Shown piece after piece: positions 34,916-46,982 of a DNA stretch of 64,000 bases. Below the pieces are notes generated by a model, which was not told where the DNA came from, searched no databases, and saw only the letters and a program-made list of their open reading frames with translations. Origin of the DNA: Eretmocerus hayati (lineage: Eukaryota; Arthropoda; Insecta; Hymenoptera; Aphelinidae); the NCBI GenBank assembly GCA_029851415.1, contig CM056744.1, positions 114,949,838-115,013,837 of the forward strand. Direction: 5' to 3'. Within the stretch, counting starts at the first letter, position 1; each line of letters opens with the position of its first letter. Position numbers and translations under genes: made by a program.

Positions 34916-36038
34916 TCGCTCACATATACGCATATTTATGTACTCATGCAAAAATAAGGAACCATCTCACATATACAGTCTGCAATTAGTAGATAAAACC
35001 TTTAATAATTACTCAGCGTTCCTACGCAAATAGTGTACATAAAATGTCATTAACAAATCATAAAAAATTATTATCGAGCAAACATTAAAAAATCATCAAC
35101 GATCTGGTCTACACAACGATTGGGTCTACAATATAAAATCTGCTTTGCGTTGGCGCATCAAGGCATACCGATCGATAATTCGATCGATATTCAATGGAAT
35201 ATCCATGTGAATATGTAAAAGAGCTAGTCCAGTGAGTCTACTCTCATTCATCGTTGAACGCAGCCAAGTTTTAATTCTTTTCAGAGTAGAGAAACTTCTC
35301 TCTGCGCTTGCAGATGAGATAGGCAGAGTGATGAAAATCTTCAAGAGAGTATGAATGATGGGGAAAATGTCTTTGTCACATGACTTGAAGTATTCGATTG
35401 CACTTTTCGAATCATCAGAGCCTTCCCGTTTCCACTTCATCTGCCACACATCTAATTCTGACTTTAGCATTTTATGCATGAGGCTGCCACACTAATTGAC
35501 ATAGAAAATTTGTATAACGAATACTAAACATTAATTTGAAGAGCTATAGCAGCTGACTCATGCTCGGCAACGACCGACGACGGTAAACAATCGGCTCATC
35601 CGATCTCATTATACTCACACAGCATGAATAGTATGAGCTACGAAAACAGGTACCAAGAAGATGCCATCCTTACCTACTCAGTGGGCAAGGCTACCCAATG
35701 GAGATAAAAGAGATTACTACTTGGAACGCTAAGCGCATTACGCCTGGTTCATTTCAAGTGGCTGGATAATGAGGGTCGAATGACATTGAAAGTTTTGCAA
35801 GAACAGGTGGTGACGAGCATGAGTTGGGCCGCTCATAATCCGCTTATACGGGCTAAAATTTAAAACTCTCTTGACTTGTCCACACAAGTTTCCAAGTTTG
35901 ATTTACAAACTTATACAATCTCTTTGAAAATTCATGCGAAGGGAACAATTTTGGGGGGGGGGGCGAATCGATACTAAAAAGTGGTTTGGGGGGGGCGATC
36001 GCTCCCTCGCCCCCCCCCCCCCCCTGGATCCGCGCTTG
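34827..36038. mobile_element. hAT element remnant, TSD gatgcgag, with transposase fragment
   Basis: The left end is caagagcggatccaggattt and the right end complements to caagcgcggatccagg. The 8-bp repeat gatgcgag is at 34819-34826 and 36039-36046. Both ends carry G or C homopolymers (12 G near 34853, 15 C near 36010), as known hAT families with GGATCCAGG ends do. A (TA)n run is at about 34884-34913. A minus-strand transposase C-terminus lies inside (35126-35479). Confidence 0.92.
35126..35479 (-). pseudogene. hAT transposase C-terminal dimerisation domain (truncated)
   Basis: The 117-residue frame contains LPISSASAERSFSTLKRIKT, the conserved S-A-x-x-E-R-x-F-S-x-L-K signature of the hAT C-terminal dimerisation domain (Dimer_Tnp_hAT), at residues about 52-71. 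It is followed by LRSTMNESRLTGLALLHIH. A full hAT transposase has 500-700 residues with a BED zinc finger and a split DDE catalytic core. Here all of that is deleted, so the element cannot move itself. It lies inside the 34827-36038 element with both ends preserved, in the sense expected for ZBED/ZMYM-like hAT families. Confidence 0.92.
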
Positions 36039-36234
36039 GATGCGAGGCCTTCAATTTTTGCTCAACTTCGATGAGCTGCACAAGTGCACGTGTGCAGTGC
36101 ATATGTGCAGTGTGCACTGCATATGCATGCATATGCATCATTTGGGGACGCACCCTTACGAGCCCAGAGGTTCAGTTTTGCCTTTCGTCCATTTTTAAGT
36201 CTGTTTCAAGCAAGTTTACGCAGAACTGCTCATA

Positions 36235-38340
36235 TACAATTAAGAGCAAATTGAACGAACGAAAATTTGATCGATTTGATCGAGTCATAACAATTTCTTC
36301 ATTCTTCAGTCCTTGTGCGTATTAGAGATCAATTCACAGAATTGTTTTACGGGAGGTTGAGCAATTCCAACAGAAATTTATCCGTCTTAAGTCCACCCTG
36401 TTATTCATTGACTAGACGTTTCTAATCCTAATTCGTGCGATCGTGATACAAGTTTGAAAATTGATGCAAGAGTCATAAAGATCAATCTCCAAGAGTGTCA
36501 CGGATGATACATTTTTCTTACGCAGTGTTCTGTGTTTCAAAAATCACCTGCATAGTATTTATGCTGAGAATATCTCAAAATCAAAGAAATCCAACCAGAA
36601 CATTCAATTTATCGAGTTGTGTCTTATGGGAAAGGGGAAAAAAAGTACTCGCAAGCGAAATCAACAAATCGCTATTTCACGAGAGAATTGTTTTGGATGT
36701 CATCTGTCAATATTTCAATGAGCCGCGCACATCAAACGCAAGTACATAGCTTCTAGAGATTGTTTAGCTCAGCACGAGAATGATAGACGTAGAACGTTTT
36801 TCCATATCAGGCTTCTTGACGCTTTGTTTTTCTTTCACCGCCTGTCAATCGGCTGGCCGTCAATAGAGTCTGCATCAGTTTGACGTTCTCACTCTTGTTA
36901 TCGTGCTTCGGCAGTTCTCAAAGATAACTTACACGGTTCTATTCCAAATCATTTTCACAAAGAAATTTTACGAACAAGATTCTGCAGTTTTGAAATGATA
37001 TTGAAGATTAAGACTCGATGGATTTTTATCTCAGATTCCAACATACATGTTGTCGATATGATTAATTCACAACAAACTTGATCCATGGGGAAAATTTATT
37101 TTGTGGCATGAAAAAAATTTGTCACTTGTAGTAAGAGAAAAAAAAGTTATCAAAAGTAATACAGAATACAAGCATCGGAAACCAAGAAATGCATGTTCTC
37201 CAGCTGTAGCAAGATAGTGATAATGGATATCACGATGTTTCTTGCACGATTGCAATTCTCATAGGTCAACATATTCCTTAGAGTATTTCCAAGTCATTTT
37301 GGCCTTTTGTAATTGAGTTATAGACACTTAATGTGGAATGATTGAATAAAGGTGAGTGAGATAACGGCCGTCAAAGAGTCAAATGCAAATGATCAATTTT
37401 TTGACTTCGCGATAGTGAGCAGGAACAACTGAATTAGAAGATGATTTCATTCTGATTCGTTTTTATTGGCAAATTGACAACTTAAGAATACGTGGGAGAA
37501 TAAAAAACTACATGGGATAAACATTTTTTTCCAACTCTCAGGCCGTTAGCTTTGTTTAACGAAAATGAATGATTGTTGAGGTGATTTTCATTCAGATAAA
37601 TGCCTGATATGTTGTGATAACTTTTCAAACTTACATGTCGGAAAATAGAAAATCTTGAAGTTCCATATCTTGATTAGGGGTAATTCAAGTACCCGAGCCG
37701 ATCAAAAAAATAATTGTCATGCAATGTCAAGATATTTTAAGGCATACGCAGAAATCCACTGATAGCTTGATATGAACTAATAATGAATTTTTCGGACTTT
37801 CACTTTCCGGCCAGGGATATTCAGGTACAGGAGTACCTATAGTTATACGCATTTCCAACACTATTCTTACAGATTGGTCAGCAACATTGTCCTAAGATCT
37901 AATGATGGTGTACAATAAATAAAAATGATGTAACTTTATAAAAACCATAGAAATCTCAATCTATTACACAAAAAGAACTGTCGTCTTACTCTGCTCGTCT
38001 CAAAAAGTTTCTGTGGCGCTCTTCGTAAATTTTCACCTACATATCAAGAAAATGTTCAAAGTTCAGACTTTCAGTGGCGAAAGAGATTAAGGGCCATTGC
38101 TGAATCTGCAGCTCATACCACGGTATACATGATAGTAACGAGCGATTGATCGAAGGTGCCAGAGTATGTTATGGGATTATTGCTAAAATGGCGATCGATA
38201 TAGAGATGCTCATAACTAATGTAGATGAATTGGAAAACCAGGTTCTTCATGCTTAAAAGCCTTGAAAGAACAGAAATCATTGCCAATTTATGATTTAGGA
38301 ACTATCCAGAAAGGAAGTTTATTCAAACCTAAGTTAGGTT
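36235..38340. other. intron sequence, nothing recognised
   Basis: AT-rich sequence between the nested transposons and the candidate small gene at 38.4 kb. No supported feature. Confidence 0.4.
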
Positions 38341-38415
38341 ACCTAATACCTGCCAGGTGTGGGTGGTATTTTATAAGGCCGGACATCACTCATCGCGAGT
38401 AAAATTGCACGTGAA

Positions 38416-38745
38416 ATGGATTCATTCTATGGATCAGTTGCGGACATGGACTCGTGGATAACAAAATTTGCGGATCAAAACCCGCTGATAACAAGGGGCT
38501 GCTGGACATTGATTTTGTCAAAAAATGCCAAGGGGTTTACAGTCTATCTTACAGTCAACTTACAGTCAGTGCATTTTGATTATTCTACAACCTATATATC
38601 CTGCAAAATCGCCAAAAATATTATAGTTTCGAATATTAATTCTTTTATGATATTACTGGCTCATGAATGCGTCAGGCTAGCAGCTGTGAAAGCCCATGAT
38701 TGGCTGGAAAATCAGAACGATGAATGGCCAAAAATTTCAATATAA
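38416..38745 (+). CDS. unrecognised 109-aa ORF with upstream TATA-like box
   Basis: The frame starts MDSFYGSVADMDSWITKFAD and ends with NDEWPKISI. I recognise no family; there is no signal peptide or repeat. The support is positional: TATAAG at 38372-38377, a possible initiator (acatcactc) about 12-20 bp later, and then the ATG at 38416. No poly(A) signal was seen close downstream, and the gap from TATA to start is short. It lies within the large prune intron on the opposite strand. It could equally be a chance ORF or transposon relic. Confidence 0.25.
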   Translation: MDSFYGSVADMDSWITKFADQNPLITRGCWTLILSKNAKGFTVYLTVNLQSVHFDYSTTYISCKIAKNIIVSNINSFMILLAHECVRLAAVKAHDWLENQNDEWPKISI

Positions 38746-38889
38746 GTTTCGAGATATTTAAATCTAGATTAGAAGATCTAGATATCTTGATTCTGAATTC
38801 ACAAATTGAGATTTGAGTGGGGGGAATACTCAGAAGTCCCAGATCGAAATGGTTCCAAGACCTTCGAAATTTTTCATCGTTAATTGTCC

Positions 38890-39850
38890 AGAAATCTGCT
38901 AATCCTTCTTTCGTCAATCAGATCCCTCAAAAACTCAAACCATCAAAATCACCAACCAAGACGGATGACCTTTCTCAATCTCCATCTAACCCCATGACAG
39001 ACGTTCAAATGCGGGCTGTCCTATACCACATAGACATATCCCCATCACCCCTACATAATACTGCATTCAACAATATAAGTCTAGCTCTCTCTCGCATCAA
39101 CGAATTGAGCCAACTTGTCAGATAATCCACCACAGCACTGATGCCTGCACCATTCATTGCACACCCACTTCTACTACGACTGCATCAAATCTATATATGA
39201 TGCAGCCAGTAGTGTGTCGAAAGTTTGCCGGCTCCGTAGAGAGAGATAGAAATAGAGTGCAGAATATATATAGAGGTGAATGAGCGAAGTACGCGCCAGC
39301 AACTTTTGGACCCCGTAGGAATATATACCTCTGTGGCTGACAGGCCACTGTGTACACGCTCAATTATACCGAAAACAATACCGACTCAACCTCTCTCTGA
39401 ACCATCTACCATCTACCAAAAGGAGAGCTATATCTAAACTATTCTGAATGCAAAGCCCCTTCTCCATATACTCTTACTTTCTCATCTCTTGCAGCAATAT
39501 CTATACTACTATGCGGGATTTGAGGAAAAAGGGGTTAGGTATGTATGAAAGGAGGAATGGGGTGAGACGAGGGGGGGGGGGGGTGGTGGACTTTTGACTG
39601 TAACTGCAAAACAAAGTGTGCGGGTAGCGAAGGAGTAAGGTTCAGATAAATAGAAAGGCGAGTGACTGAACTGGAAGATACACGCATTGTTATTACAATA
39701 GGCTGTAGAATGCAACGTTTTGATGTATGTACGAGATTCCCATCTTTGATATAGGGGTGTATAGGATATTATCTAAGGGAGGAAGTTGAAGTTGAAGTGG
39801 ATACAGTGTGATATGGGTGAATGAGTCATTTGGTGAAGTGTGATATTCAT
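38890..39850. other. skew island in gene-free intron
   Basis: The plus strand is C-rich and G-poor at about 38890-39170 and again around 39370-39480, then G-rich at about 39520-39850. A 13-base G run lies near 39571 and tatata segments near 39200-39270. No gene is present. The 39851-40722 stretch that follows shows nothing recognisable. Confidence 0.45.
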
Positions 39851-40724
39851 TGCGATGAATGTTTGATTGCTATTTTGGGGAAAGTTTGAATTCATTCGTC
39901 GACCGATGAACTGGTATCTCTGTGAGAGTTGACTTGGATTATGATATTTTTAAGGCAGCCGAAAAATTCTAAGATCCAAAAAAGAGGGTAGAATTACATT
40001 GGCATAATATTTATACAACAGCGTTCGACTAGATAGATCCCAAAAATGAACGAGGGGACAAGGTCTGACGAAAAATAATTTCAAGTAGTATAAGGCCGTT
40101 TTAGTCAGACTAAGCATATTTTGGGGTATACATAGGTTCCTATTCTTTACATTCAACGGGTGCATAGGGGAAATAGATTTTTTGAACTATAAGAATATCT
40201 CTCTGTGGATCTATACTTGAATGAGATTCAAATTCTTGGAATTCAAGTTATCGGCTTATTTAAATATTCATTTCCGAGATTGAAATGGCGGCTACAACGG
40301 AATGACTCCGATTTAAGAGCCCAAGTTTCGTAATCATAAAATCAGAATGAGATTATTCGTTGATTCATTTACGGAATGTCAAGGAAATTTTGTGAACTTC
40401 CTCAGGTCTGGCACAAGCGCAACTCCAAAACTAATTTAAAAATAACTCGCTAGCTTATTTCTTCAAAAATTTCCTAACATGTCTCATCCACATATGTATC
40501 GCAACGGCTTCAAGAATACTTGTCAAGATACGGTATGTACAGAAAGTTGTTTTGTCGAAACAGTTTTAATAAAACTTGATATGACATCCAACATACTTGA
40601 GACAACTTTTCGTGGAAGCATGATGTAATTTTCTTTGTTGTACATGCATCAGTATATCACTTCTGAGAATTCTAGAGGAAAAACTCAGAATCGAAACCAC
40701 TATTATTTTTACATCAAGAATGTA

Positions 40725-41345
40725 AGGTAAGTGTTATACCTATAGACATATACTTCTACGTCTATGGTTATACCCAAAATACCCCCGCGTCCTTAAGTCG
40801 TTTTGCCAATATTTTTGGTCAACTTCGATATTTTCCAGCGTACTTTAGCTCATTTCAAAGCTTGTTTCAAGACCTTCGAAATGATGAGAGATGAATTTGA
40901 TTTTGACTGACCAGAGCCGAGCTATCATCAATTTCCCAAAAAGTGATGGTTTGCGAATTTACAGATGTGCGTGCCAAACACGCCCCATCCTTTAAATCAA
41001 TGTAAATCGGTGATAACGAACATGAAGCGTTTTTATTTCCGTGCGACCCCACTTAAACTTTCTTCATCGTTCAAGATCACTATTTGCGGTCAACTTTGGC
41101 GCAATGAACCCAATCTGAGTGGTAAAAAAAGGCTATACTGCAAATCCTTTCGAGACTATGGTGTGGGGTCATGTTCGGTACATACCAATTTTGACCCATA
41201 TGTATTGCAAACAATATCCATAGTTTGCTGATAAATTCGCTCCAAATTTGAGTTTTGCGATTCTGAAACAGTATATGGATGATTCCGCCGAAAGTAAGAA
41301 TTTTTGGAGACAAAATCGTCACAGGGAGTGATTTGGGTCAAAAAA
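40725..41345. mobile_element. AGGTA-family element copy, right end approximate
   Basis: It begins aggtaagtgttataccta after TA (40723-40724) and shares caaagcttgtttcaagacct, gagccgagctatca and following phrases with 6369-6911. It then shares caattttgaccc and gctccaaatttgagttttgc with 15605-15690. It therefore serves as the unoccupied reference for the two large insertions at 6.9 and 13.0 kb. No complementary right end was found. Confidence 0.65.
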
Positions 41346-41599
41346 TTATTTCAGCCTCAGACGAGTTCCGGTGTCTCAGCGCAGTTGATTGACATGAGTT
41401 TGAGCACAAAAAGAAAGTATGTTCCCATATTCGGTAAGGATCAACTATCGCTAAGTGTACATTCTCCGTTAATCGGAACGAAACAAAGCAACTCAAGCGC
41501 TCTCAGCACCGGGTGATTTGTTAATTCTTCCTAACCTCAAATATGTATCTCACTCATGTGTTGATCAGCCTCGGTACCCGCATTCTCAGTTTATCATTG

Positions 41600-42480
41600 G
41601 CGTCTTCCCAAAGGTGCGAAATTGGTTGGTTTTGCGGATGACGTTGCCTTGGTCATCGTCACTGCGAATTTGCTAGATCTACAGAACACGGCAAACCAGA
41701 GCTTGCATTTTGTCATGAAACGGATACCAAGCACCTTGAACTTGCTAATCCGAAGTGCGAAGTAGTCATCGTAACGAAATGGCGTGGGTACCATGGTTAC
41801 GAAGTGACGGTATTCCTCGCCCAAGGTCGGTCCCACAGAAGAGAGTCATGTGATAACCCAAAATATGGCTTGATGACAAGTGGTTATACAAGCAAAACCT
41901 TCAAGAAGCCTCGCAGAAGGCAGACAGTACCGGGGTTGTTTTGCAGCGGTTTATGCCCAACATAGGAAGTCCAGAATCCTCAAGGAGAGCTCCTTAACAT
42001 CGTGATCTCTTCCGCAATGCTCTACGGAGCACCCATATAAGTCCAAACTGCACGTGGAGCAGATATCGACGCGTGGATGGGACCAGTGAGAAGAACTTGT
42101 CACTGTACCAAATGTGCGATGTACCGTGGAACAATGCAGTGCATGCGCTCTTTGAGTGCCCGGACACGTGAGCAGAGAGAACGGAGCTGGAGGGTCACCT
42201 GGGGCGATCTCTCAAACCGGAAAACATCATGGAAACCATGCTTCGGAGCGAAGAGGACTGGAGCCAGATTGCCAAGCACATCAAACTCGCAATCACCAAC
42301 AAGGAAGAAAAGGAACAAGAGCTGCAACCCCAAGGACGCGAAACCAGGTGGAGAGGATGCTGTTGGTGCCCACTCGAGCACCACCGTAACCATGAACAAC
42401 TCCGTGAAGAAGAAGTCGTGAAGGAACAACAGAAGATGTGCGTGCCGGCGCCAAACTTGCCGGCCAATTAGAAGTCATGC
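41600..42480 (+). pseudogene. degenerate R1-like non-LTR retrotransposon, RT to C-terminus
   Basis: Across shifting frames one can read LVGFADDVALV (the reverse transcriptase catalytic FADD box, about 41620-41655), then LDDKWLYKQNLQEASQKADS, LLNIVISSAMLYGAPI (about 41990-42040), a cysteine-bearing CDVPWNNA and HALFECPDT (42142-42168). A stop (TGA) follows and then AERTELEGHLGRSLKPENIM and METMLRSEEDWSQIAKHIK to about 42471. This order (RT palm, thumb, zinc-knuckle-like region, HALFECP tail) is that of the R1-clade ORF2 C-terminus. Frameshifts and stops show it is dead; upstream RT and the endonuclease are missing. Confidence 0.85.
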
Positions 42481-42486
42481 TTACAC

Positions 42487-42517
42487 GGCTCCCGACTGGT
42501 CGCTGTGTCGGGGAGCT
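42487..42517 (+). other. stem-loop at the 3' end of the R1-like fragment
   Basis: ggctcccgac (about 42488) pairs with gtcggggagc (about 42507) around a short loop and is followed by a T run. It sits just after the ORF end, as expected for a LINE 3'UTR hairpin used in template recognition. It is followed within about 10 bp by the oppositely oriented LINE. Confidence 0.6.
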
Positions 42518-42524
42518 TTTTAAT

Positions 42525-43620
42525 GGGTATACCAAACTCTCTGGAGATCTCGCAGATGTGACATGAGGAATTGTCCTATCGTGCCCAATGCATTCCTCTC
42601 CCCTGTGGACGAAGAAGAAAAAAAAGTTTGTCGGTGGCGTCGAGGCACACGACTGAAGCAATCTAGATGCGGTTGAATGAGTGTCCCGACCAGTAGAATT
42701 CGGTGAACCTCGGCGGTACGTACCCTCATAAACCGCAAGCCATCGAGAGCTCTATTCACTGAATTCGTGACTTGATTGATATGCGAGTTCTATGACAATT
42801 CATTGTACAACGTCTTACCGAGGCTCACGCCGCTGTCGTGAATTGGGAACAAACACTCCGTCTTGTATCTCAATCCCTCACCAATCTATTCTCTTCAGAT
42901 CCGCTAGGTTCCTGTCGGAGGAAAAGAAGATCGCTCTGGTTTTGCCGGCATTGAAATGCAAGGCGGAGCTCTGGTCCCACTCAGCGACAAGTCTCCCAAT
43001 CTTCCCTAGCCGAGTGATTACTCCCATGATCTTCTCTTTCTCCACTTAGATATCAATTTGGAGATCATTTGCATAGAAAAGATGACTCACTGTCTTGCCT
43101 TTCAGCTCCTCAGGTAGGTCATTGACATACAAACTTAGGAGGAGGGGTCCAAGAACAGATCGCTGCGGAACACTCACATTTGTTGTGAGCCAATCAGAAT
43201 AACCATGCTCCACAATGATTATTTGGGTGCGACTCTGTGAGCATGATTTCATCCACAGTAACGCTGATCTCAGAAAAACAAGATGACGGAGCTTACCCAG
43301 AAGTATTGAAAAGCTTGGCTGAAGTCGGAGAGTGGCTGCAGGGCGATCATCTTTCTGTCAACTCCTACACTGATGTCTTTAATTTAACTTTAGTAGTGAT
43401 GTTTGAGTGCTGTAATGTTTCCTGAAACCAGTCTGAGCGCAGTCTAGCGACCCTCTTCTCTTCAAAACTCCGTAATTTGGTCATGTGCAATTTTGTCCAA
43501 AAACTTGGAGGGAAAACATAGCAGTGCAAAAGGGCGCAAGTTTGTAACTGTTGTTGGGACTGCAGTCTTTTTTCAATGCAATCGGCTTCACTCGCTCCCA
43601 AGTCTCACGAAGAATGCTAC
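42525..43620 (-). pseudogene. degenerate jockey/CR1-like non-LTR retrotransposon RT
   Basis: In the minus sense, with frameshifts, I read SRLRSDWFQETLQHSN (finger motif, about 43380-43450), LQPLSDFSQAFQ (motif A, about 43320), KLRHLVFLRSALLWM, VSVPQRSVLGPLLLSLYVND (motif B, about 43110-43170) and LFYANDLQIDI (motif C, catalytic FYADD-type box with the first Asp changed to Asn, about 43050-43085). Later come LLVGTLIQPHLD (about 42660-42690) and a final arginine-rich segment. The order and motifs fit the RT of jockey/CR1-type LINEs. The Asp-to-Asn change in the catalytic box plus stops make it inactive. It ends against the R1-like fragment near 42.52 kb. Confidence 0.85.
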
Positions 43621-46558
43621 GAGTGAAATTTGAATTGAAATTTTGTACAATAAGATCACCTAAGCCCGATGTATATCATTGGTGATCTATATCTCACTTC
43701 ACATAGTTCACAACAGGGGTACACGCTACAGAATTTGCAGTGCCAAATGCAGATCATAATCATCACAGATCCCTTTTTTCTTCCATCAACATATCCCTTA
43801 TCGTAAAAATTCCATACTAAACAGTCCAACAGGAAGGTTAGACCTGATATCCACTATTCTCATTCATAAACAACAAGGGGACATAGACAAGATGAACTTA
43901 TGCTCCTATATATCACACTTTTCAGATAGAGCCATGGAATCCCATCCATGCACGCGCGACAGCAAGACTTTTATCTCATGTCGATCACAAAGCCTTTTTT
44001 TCGCTCTTGGCCGACCGACGTGTACCTCTCTTTCTCTATGGCAGAGGGAAATTGATAATTCATACGCCGAAAAAGAGTAAAAACGGGTAGAAAAAAATAC
44101 ACACATGGCTCAAGCGCGTCTCTTGAAACAAAGACCGTAAAAACTCACAGAGCGAGATATACACACGATGCGACGGACCGCTTGTGTCCTAGCTTTGGAC
44201 TGATGCTGTTGCAAAAAATATATACATTTATATATGTATATATAGAGCAGTACGAAAAGAGAACGAGGAGATGAGGATTAAATATACATCCAGAGGGACG
44301 GATATATTTCCCGGGTAACGCATATGAATAAGATATGATAAAAGGATGCGATGTGGCGTTAGAAACGCCTCTGCATGAGAGTATAAGTGAGCCCAAATTC
44401 AGTATATATGAGTTCGGTGCTAATGGGTCTACCTGAATTTATTCCATGACGGCACCTCTGGTATTATTTGACTTGCGAGCTCTCATCCGTAAAGCTGATG
44501 ATACATTCATTGGCTCGGAGTGTATTATAGGTAGACTGATAAATTTGAAAAATTGACGGGGCTATAGGAAATCGATTATGCTATATCGATAATCGATTAT
44601 ATCGAATCTGTTCGATATTCATTTCGATATATATATTCAACGAGATGAGGATGGGTAATCGTGCATGGATGCTGATTGAGTCGAATCGAATGGTCAATTA
44701 TATACGCGACGATGAGATAGAAGCATTGATTAAAATGACAATTCGATTCGACTAATGAACGCGTTCGATATCTATACGTGCAGTGAATGATGTATATTTT
44801 GAGAGGCTGAGTTTCACGATTGTGAGTTTGTATTATGATGTGTACGTTGTACGATTAATTATCTCGTCCTGTATGATAATGTGGTTGAGAGATACATGCA
44901 GAAAGAGAGATGTTAATTTGAAATATATTCTTGTCGAAACAGAATTTTAGATGTTTTCAGGAATCAGATTGTGAGCAGGGAGAGTAAAATTTCAAAGCTG
45001 ATTGCTGCAGAGAATTATTTCTTTGATAGTTATATTTCTGCCCTGTTCAATTAAAATTCATTGCGGCGAGTGAATTTGAAACTTTTCCACAAACATGTAT
45101 AGAAATGTCGACGGAAATCATTACTGATTACATCAATGCGTTTGGAATATTGAAGAAAACTAATAAGGATCCGAAGTATCCAAGTAGTTTTTGTTTTTGT
45201 TTATGACGGAGTACTGGTAACTAGGGAACTTGATACAACAAAAGTGGATCAATAGAAGCTCATAACGTTTCTGAAAAATGTTCATTCCATTTAATACGAC
45301 ATATTTTTCTTATTGGTACAGTGCTCGGAAAATATTCATTTGTGATGTTTGTGAAGCCTACTTAAGCAAAATATTTGAACTAAGCAAACGTATTTACCAA
45401 TATTTGTCGCTGAAGTTTCTAACGCACATTCATCGTGGAAAATTTTCAAAATTTAATTTCGAGCAGTTGAACGATACGGCCAAGTCAAACTTTTAGTATG
45501 ATGTAAAAGACAGTAAAACAGGGAAAAATTAATAAAAATACGATATCCTGAAACAAATCATGAAAATCGAATGAAAATGGGGGAAAAACTAGCAATGGAG
45601 GACAAATGTTACGCATCTAACATTACAACGATGAAATATTTGACCCTTTAGTTGTCAACGCTGCGCTCTCTATCATACGCAGGCCAAGATGAAGCCAATC
45701 ATGCTAAAATTTTCCAAAATAAAATCTACAATCACACCACGAGAGACAGCCTCTCCACAAGCTCCGATATCCACCGAAAAAATCGAATAAAAAAATTTTC
45801 TAATATTGTCTCCCGTAATACCTTCAGCCTTAACCACATATTCTCACGCTTCTATATCATATCCACAACATCCACCATCGAAAACAGTTTTGCAACCCGC
45901 CATATACACGTGCATACGTATGTATATAACCTATATACCATTATTGCATCTACGCGACTCTTTATCGGCAAATTTTCCCGCCCGTAAAATCACAATATCG
46001 TCAGCTAACGCAAAACTCCATACTCAACATCCAAACAAAAACTGATTACATAAACCACTACCAACACTACCACACAATGAATTGAAGTCACCAACATCAT
46101 CCAAACAAAAAGCATAGAAATAGCTCGAGGCTTTGCGAGGGAAACTCGAGTTTGGTATGCGGCAAAATGGAATTTCGTTGTCGTCAAACAAACGCTGTGT
46201 TATACGTACGATTGGCTACATACATTGAAAGTGAACAATCGGGCTTCTACCGTTTCTCAAATGGATAGGTACCATACATACAAGTAGCCTCAGGCTGATT
46301 TTGAAATACTCGCTTAGCTATGCATTTTGACTCTCTTGTGCAGTCATCTCTGTACTGATGGTGGTTATGGTATGGTATACTGTGGTGCAACAATATATAA
46401 TCTCGATTCTGTTATTGTGGCACTTTGTCGAACTACGAAATCTAAAACAAAGACCAATGGCACGCTTGCAATGCAAAGCATCCAGTATAGAAACTGAATT
46501 CTGTAGTGTAACATTGGAATATCATCGTGTAATGTTTGTATTTTGAGGGATGATTATA
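43621..46558. other. gene-free stretch with skew islands (43680-44900, 45620-46300)
   Basis: The plus strand is C-rich at about 43680-44050 and G/A-rich at about 44100-44900, with a tatata-rich centre (44210-44260). A second, weaker block has C/A-rich sequence at 45620-46090 and G/T-rich at about 46110-46400. No exon or transposon end was recognised; ORFs here follow the skew. Confidence 0.45.
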
Positions 46559-46562
46559 GTAA

Positions 46563-46979
46563 GGGTGTGTCCACGAACGATGCATATGCAGTGCACACGC
46601 GCGCATGTCTGCTGCTCATCGGATATAAGCAGATATTACACGGCTTCAATCAGAAATTCTCTTATTTGAGCCGGTTTGTGTGTTTCCCTCGTTTTTTCTC
46701 GCTGATCCAAAGCATAACAGAACAAATTCTGCATCAAATCCGATGCGATGCACACTTGCACACGTGCAGCTCATCAAATTCTAGCAAAAATCGGACGGAA
46801 CTCATCGCGTTTTGCTTTGGATCAGCTGGTATCAAAGCAAAAACACAAACCGGTTCAAATCAGAAAATCTCTGATTTGAGTCCTTCAATATTTACTCAAG
46901 TTCGATGAGCTGCACATGTGCACGTGTGCAGTGCATATACGCAGTGAGCACTGCATATTCAATGTTTGTGGACACGCCC
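46563..46979. mobile_element. PIF/Harbinger-like MITE, TSD TAA
   Basis: The ends are gggtgtgtccacgaacgatg and gttcgtg..-type complement (tttgtggacacgccc), with TAA at 46560-46562 and 46980-46982. Interior tgcatatgcagtgcacacg and gagctgcacatgtgcacgtg repeats match the 34636-36155 element. Near 46860 this copy shows the uninterrupted sequence into which the hAT element inserted in the other copy. Confidence 0.9.
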
Positions 46980-46982
46980 TAA

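Larger units (their letters stand above)
34636..36155. mobile_element. PIF/Harbinger-like element, TSD TTA, interrupted by hAT
   Basis: The ends are gggtgcgtccccgaatgatg and its complement, with TTA at 34633-34635 and 36156-36158. Subterminal runs of tgcatatgcatgcatatgca and gtgcacgtgtgcag are inverted between ends. A second, shorter copy is at 46563-46979 with TAA. GGG termini with TTA/TAA duplication are the hallmark of PIF/Harbinger MITEs. The copy at 46.9 kb shows the unoccupied site for the hAT insertion. Confidence 0.88.
33751..36232. mobile_element. outer TA-type element containing Harbinger-like and hAT insertions
   Basis: The ends are tgagcagttctgcgtaaact and its complement (agtttacgcagaactgctca). 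TA is duplicated at 33749-33750 and 36233-36234. Only about 75 bp of this element lie to the right of the nested insert. The left part holds four copies of gtcatttccgta (about 33934, 34329, 34484, 34499). The termini resemble element B (7943). Confidence 0.8.

Noticed and set aside
34727..35033. ORFs with YIYIYIY stretches
   Set aside because: Translation of the (TA)n run next to the hAT end; not protein coding.
42100..42661. Overlapping minus-strand ORFs of 90-122 residues
   Set aside because: They are shadows of the plus-strand R1-like ORF2 remnant, whose frame shows the recognisable protein motifs.
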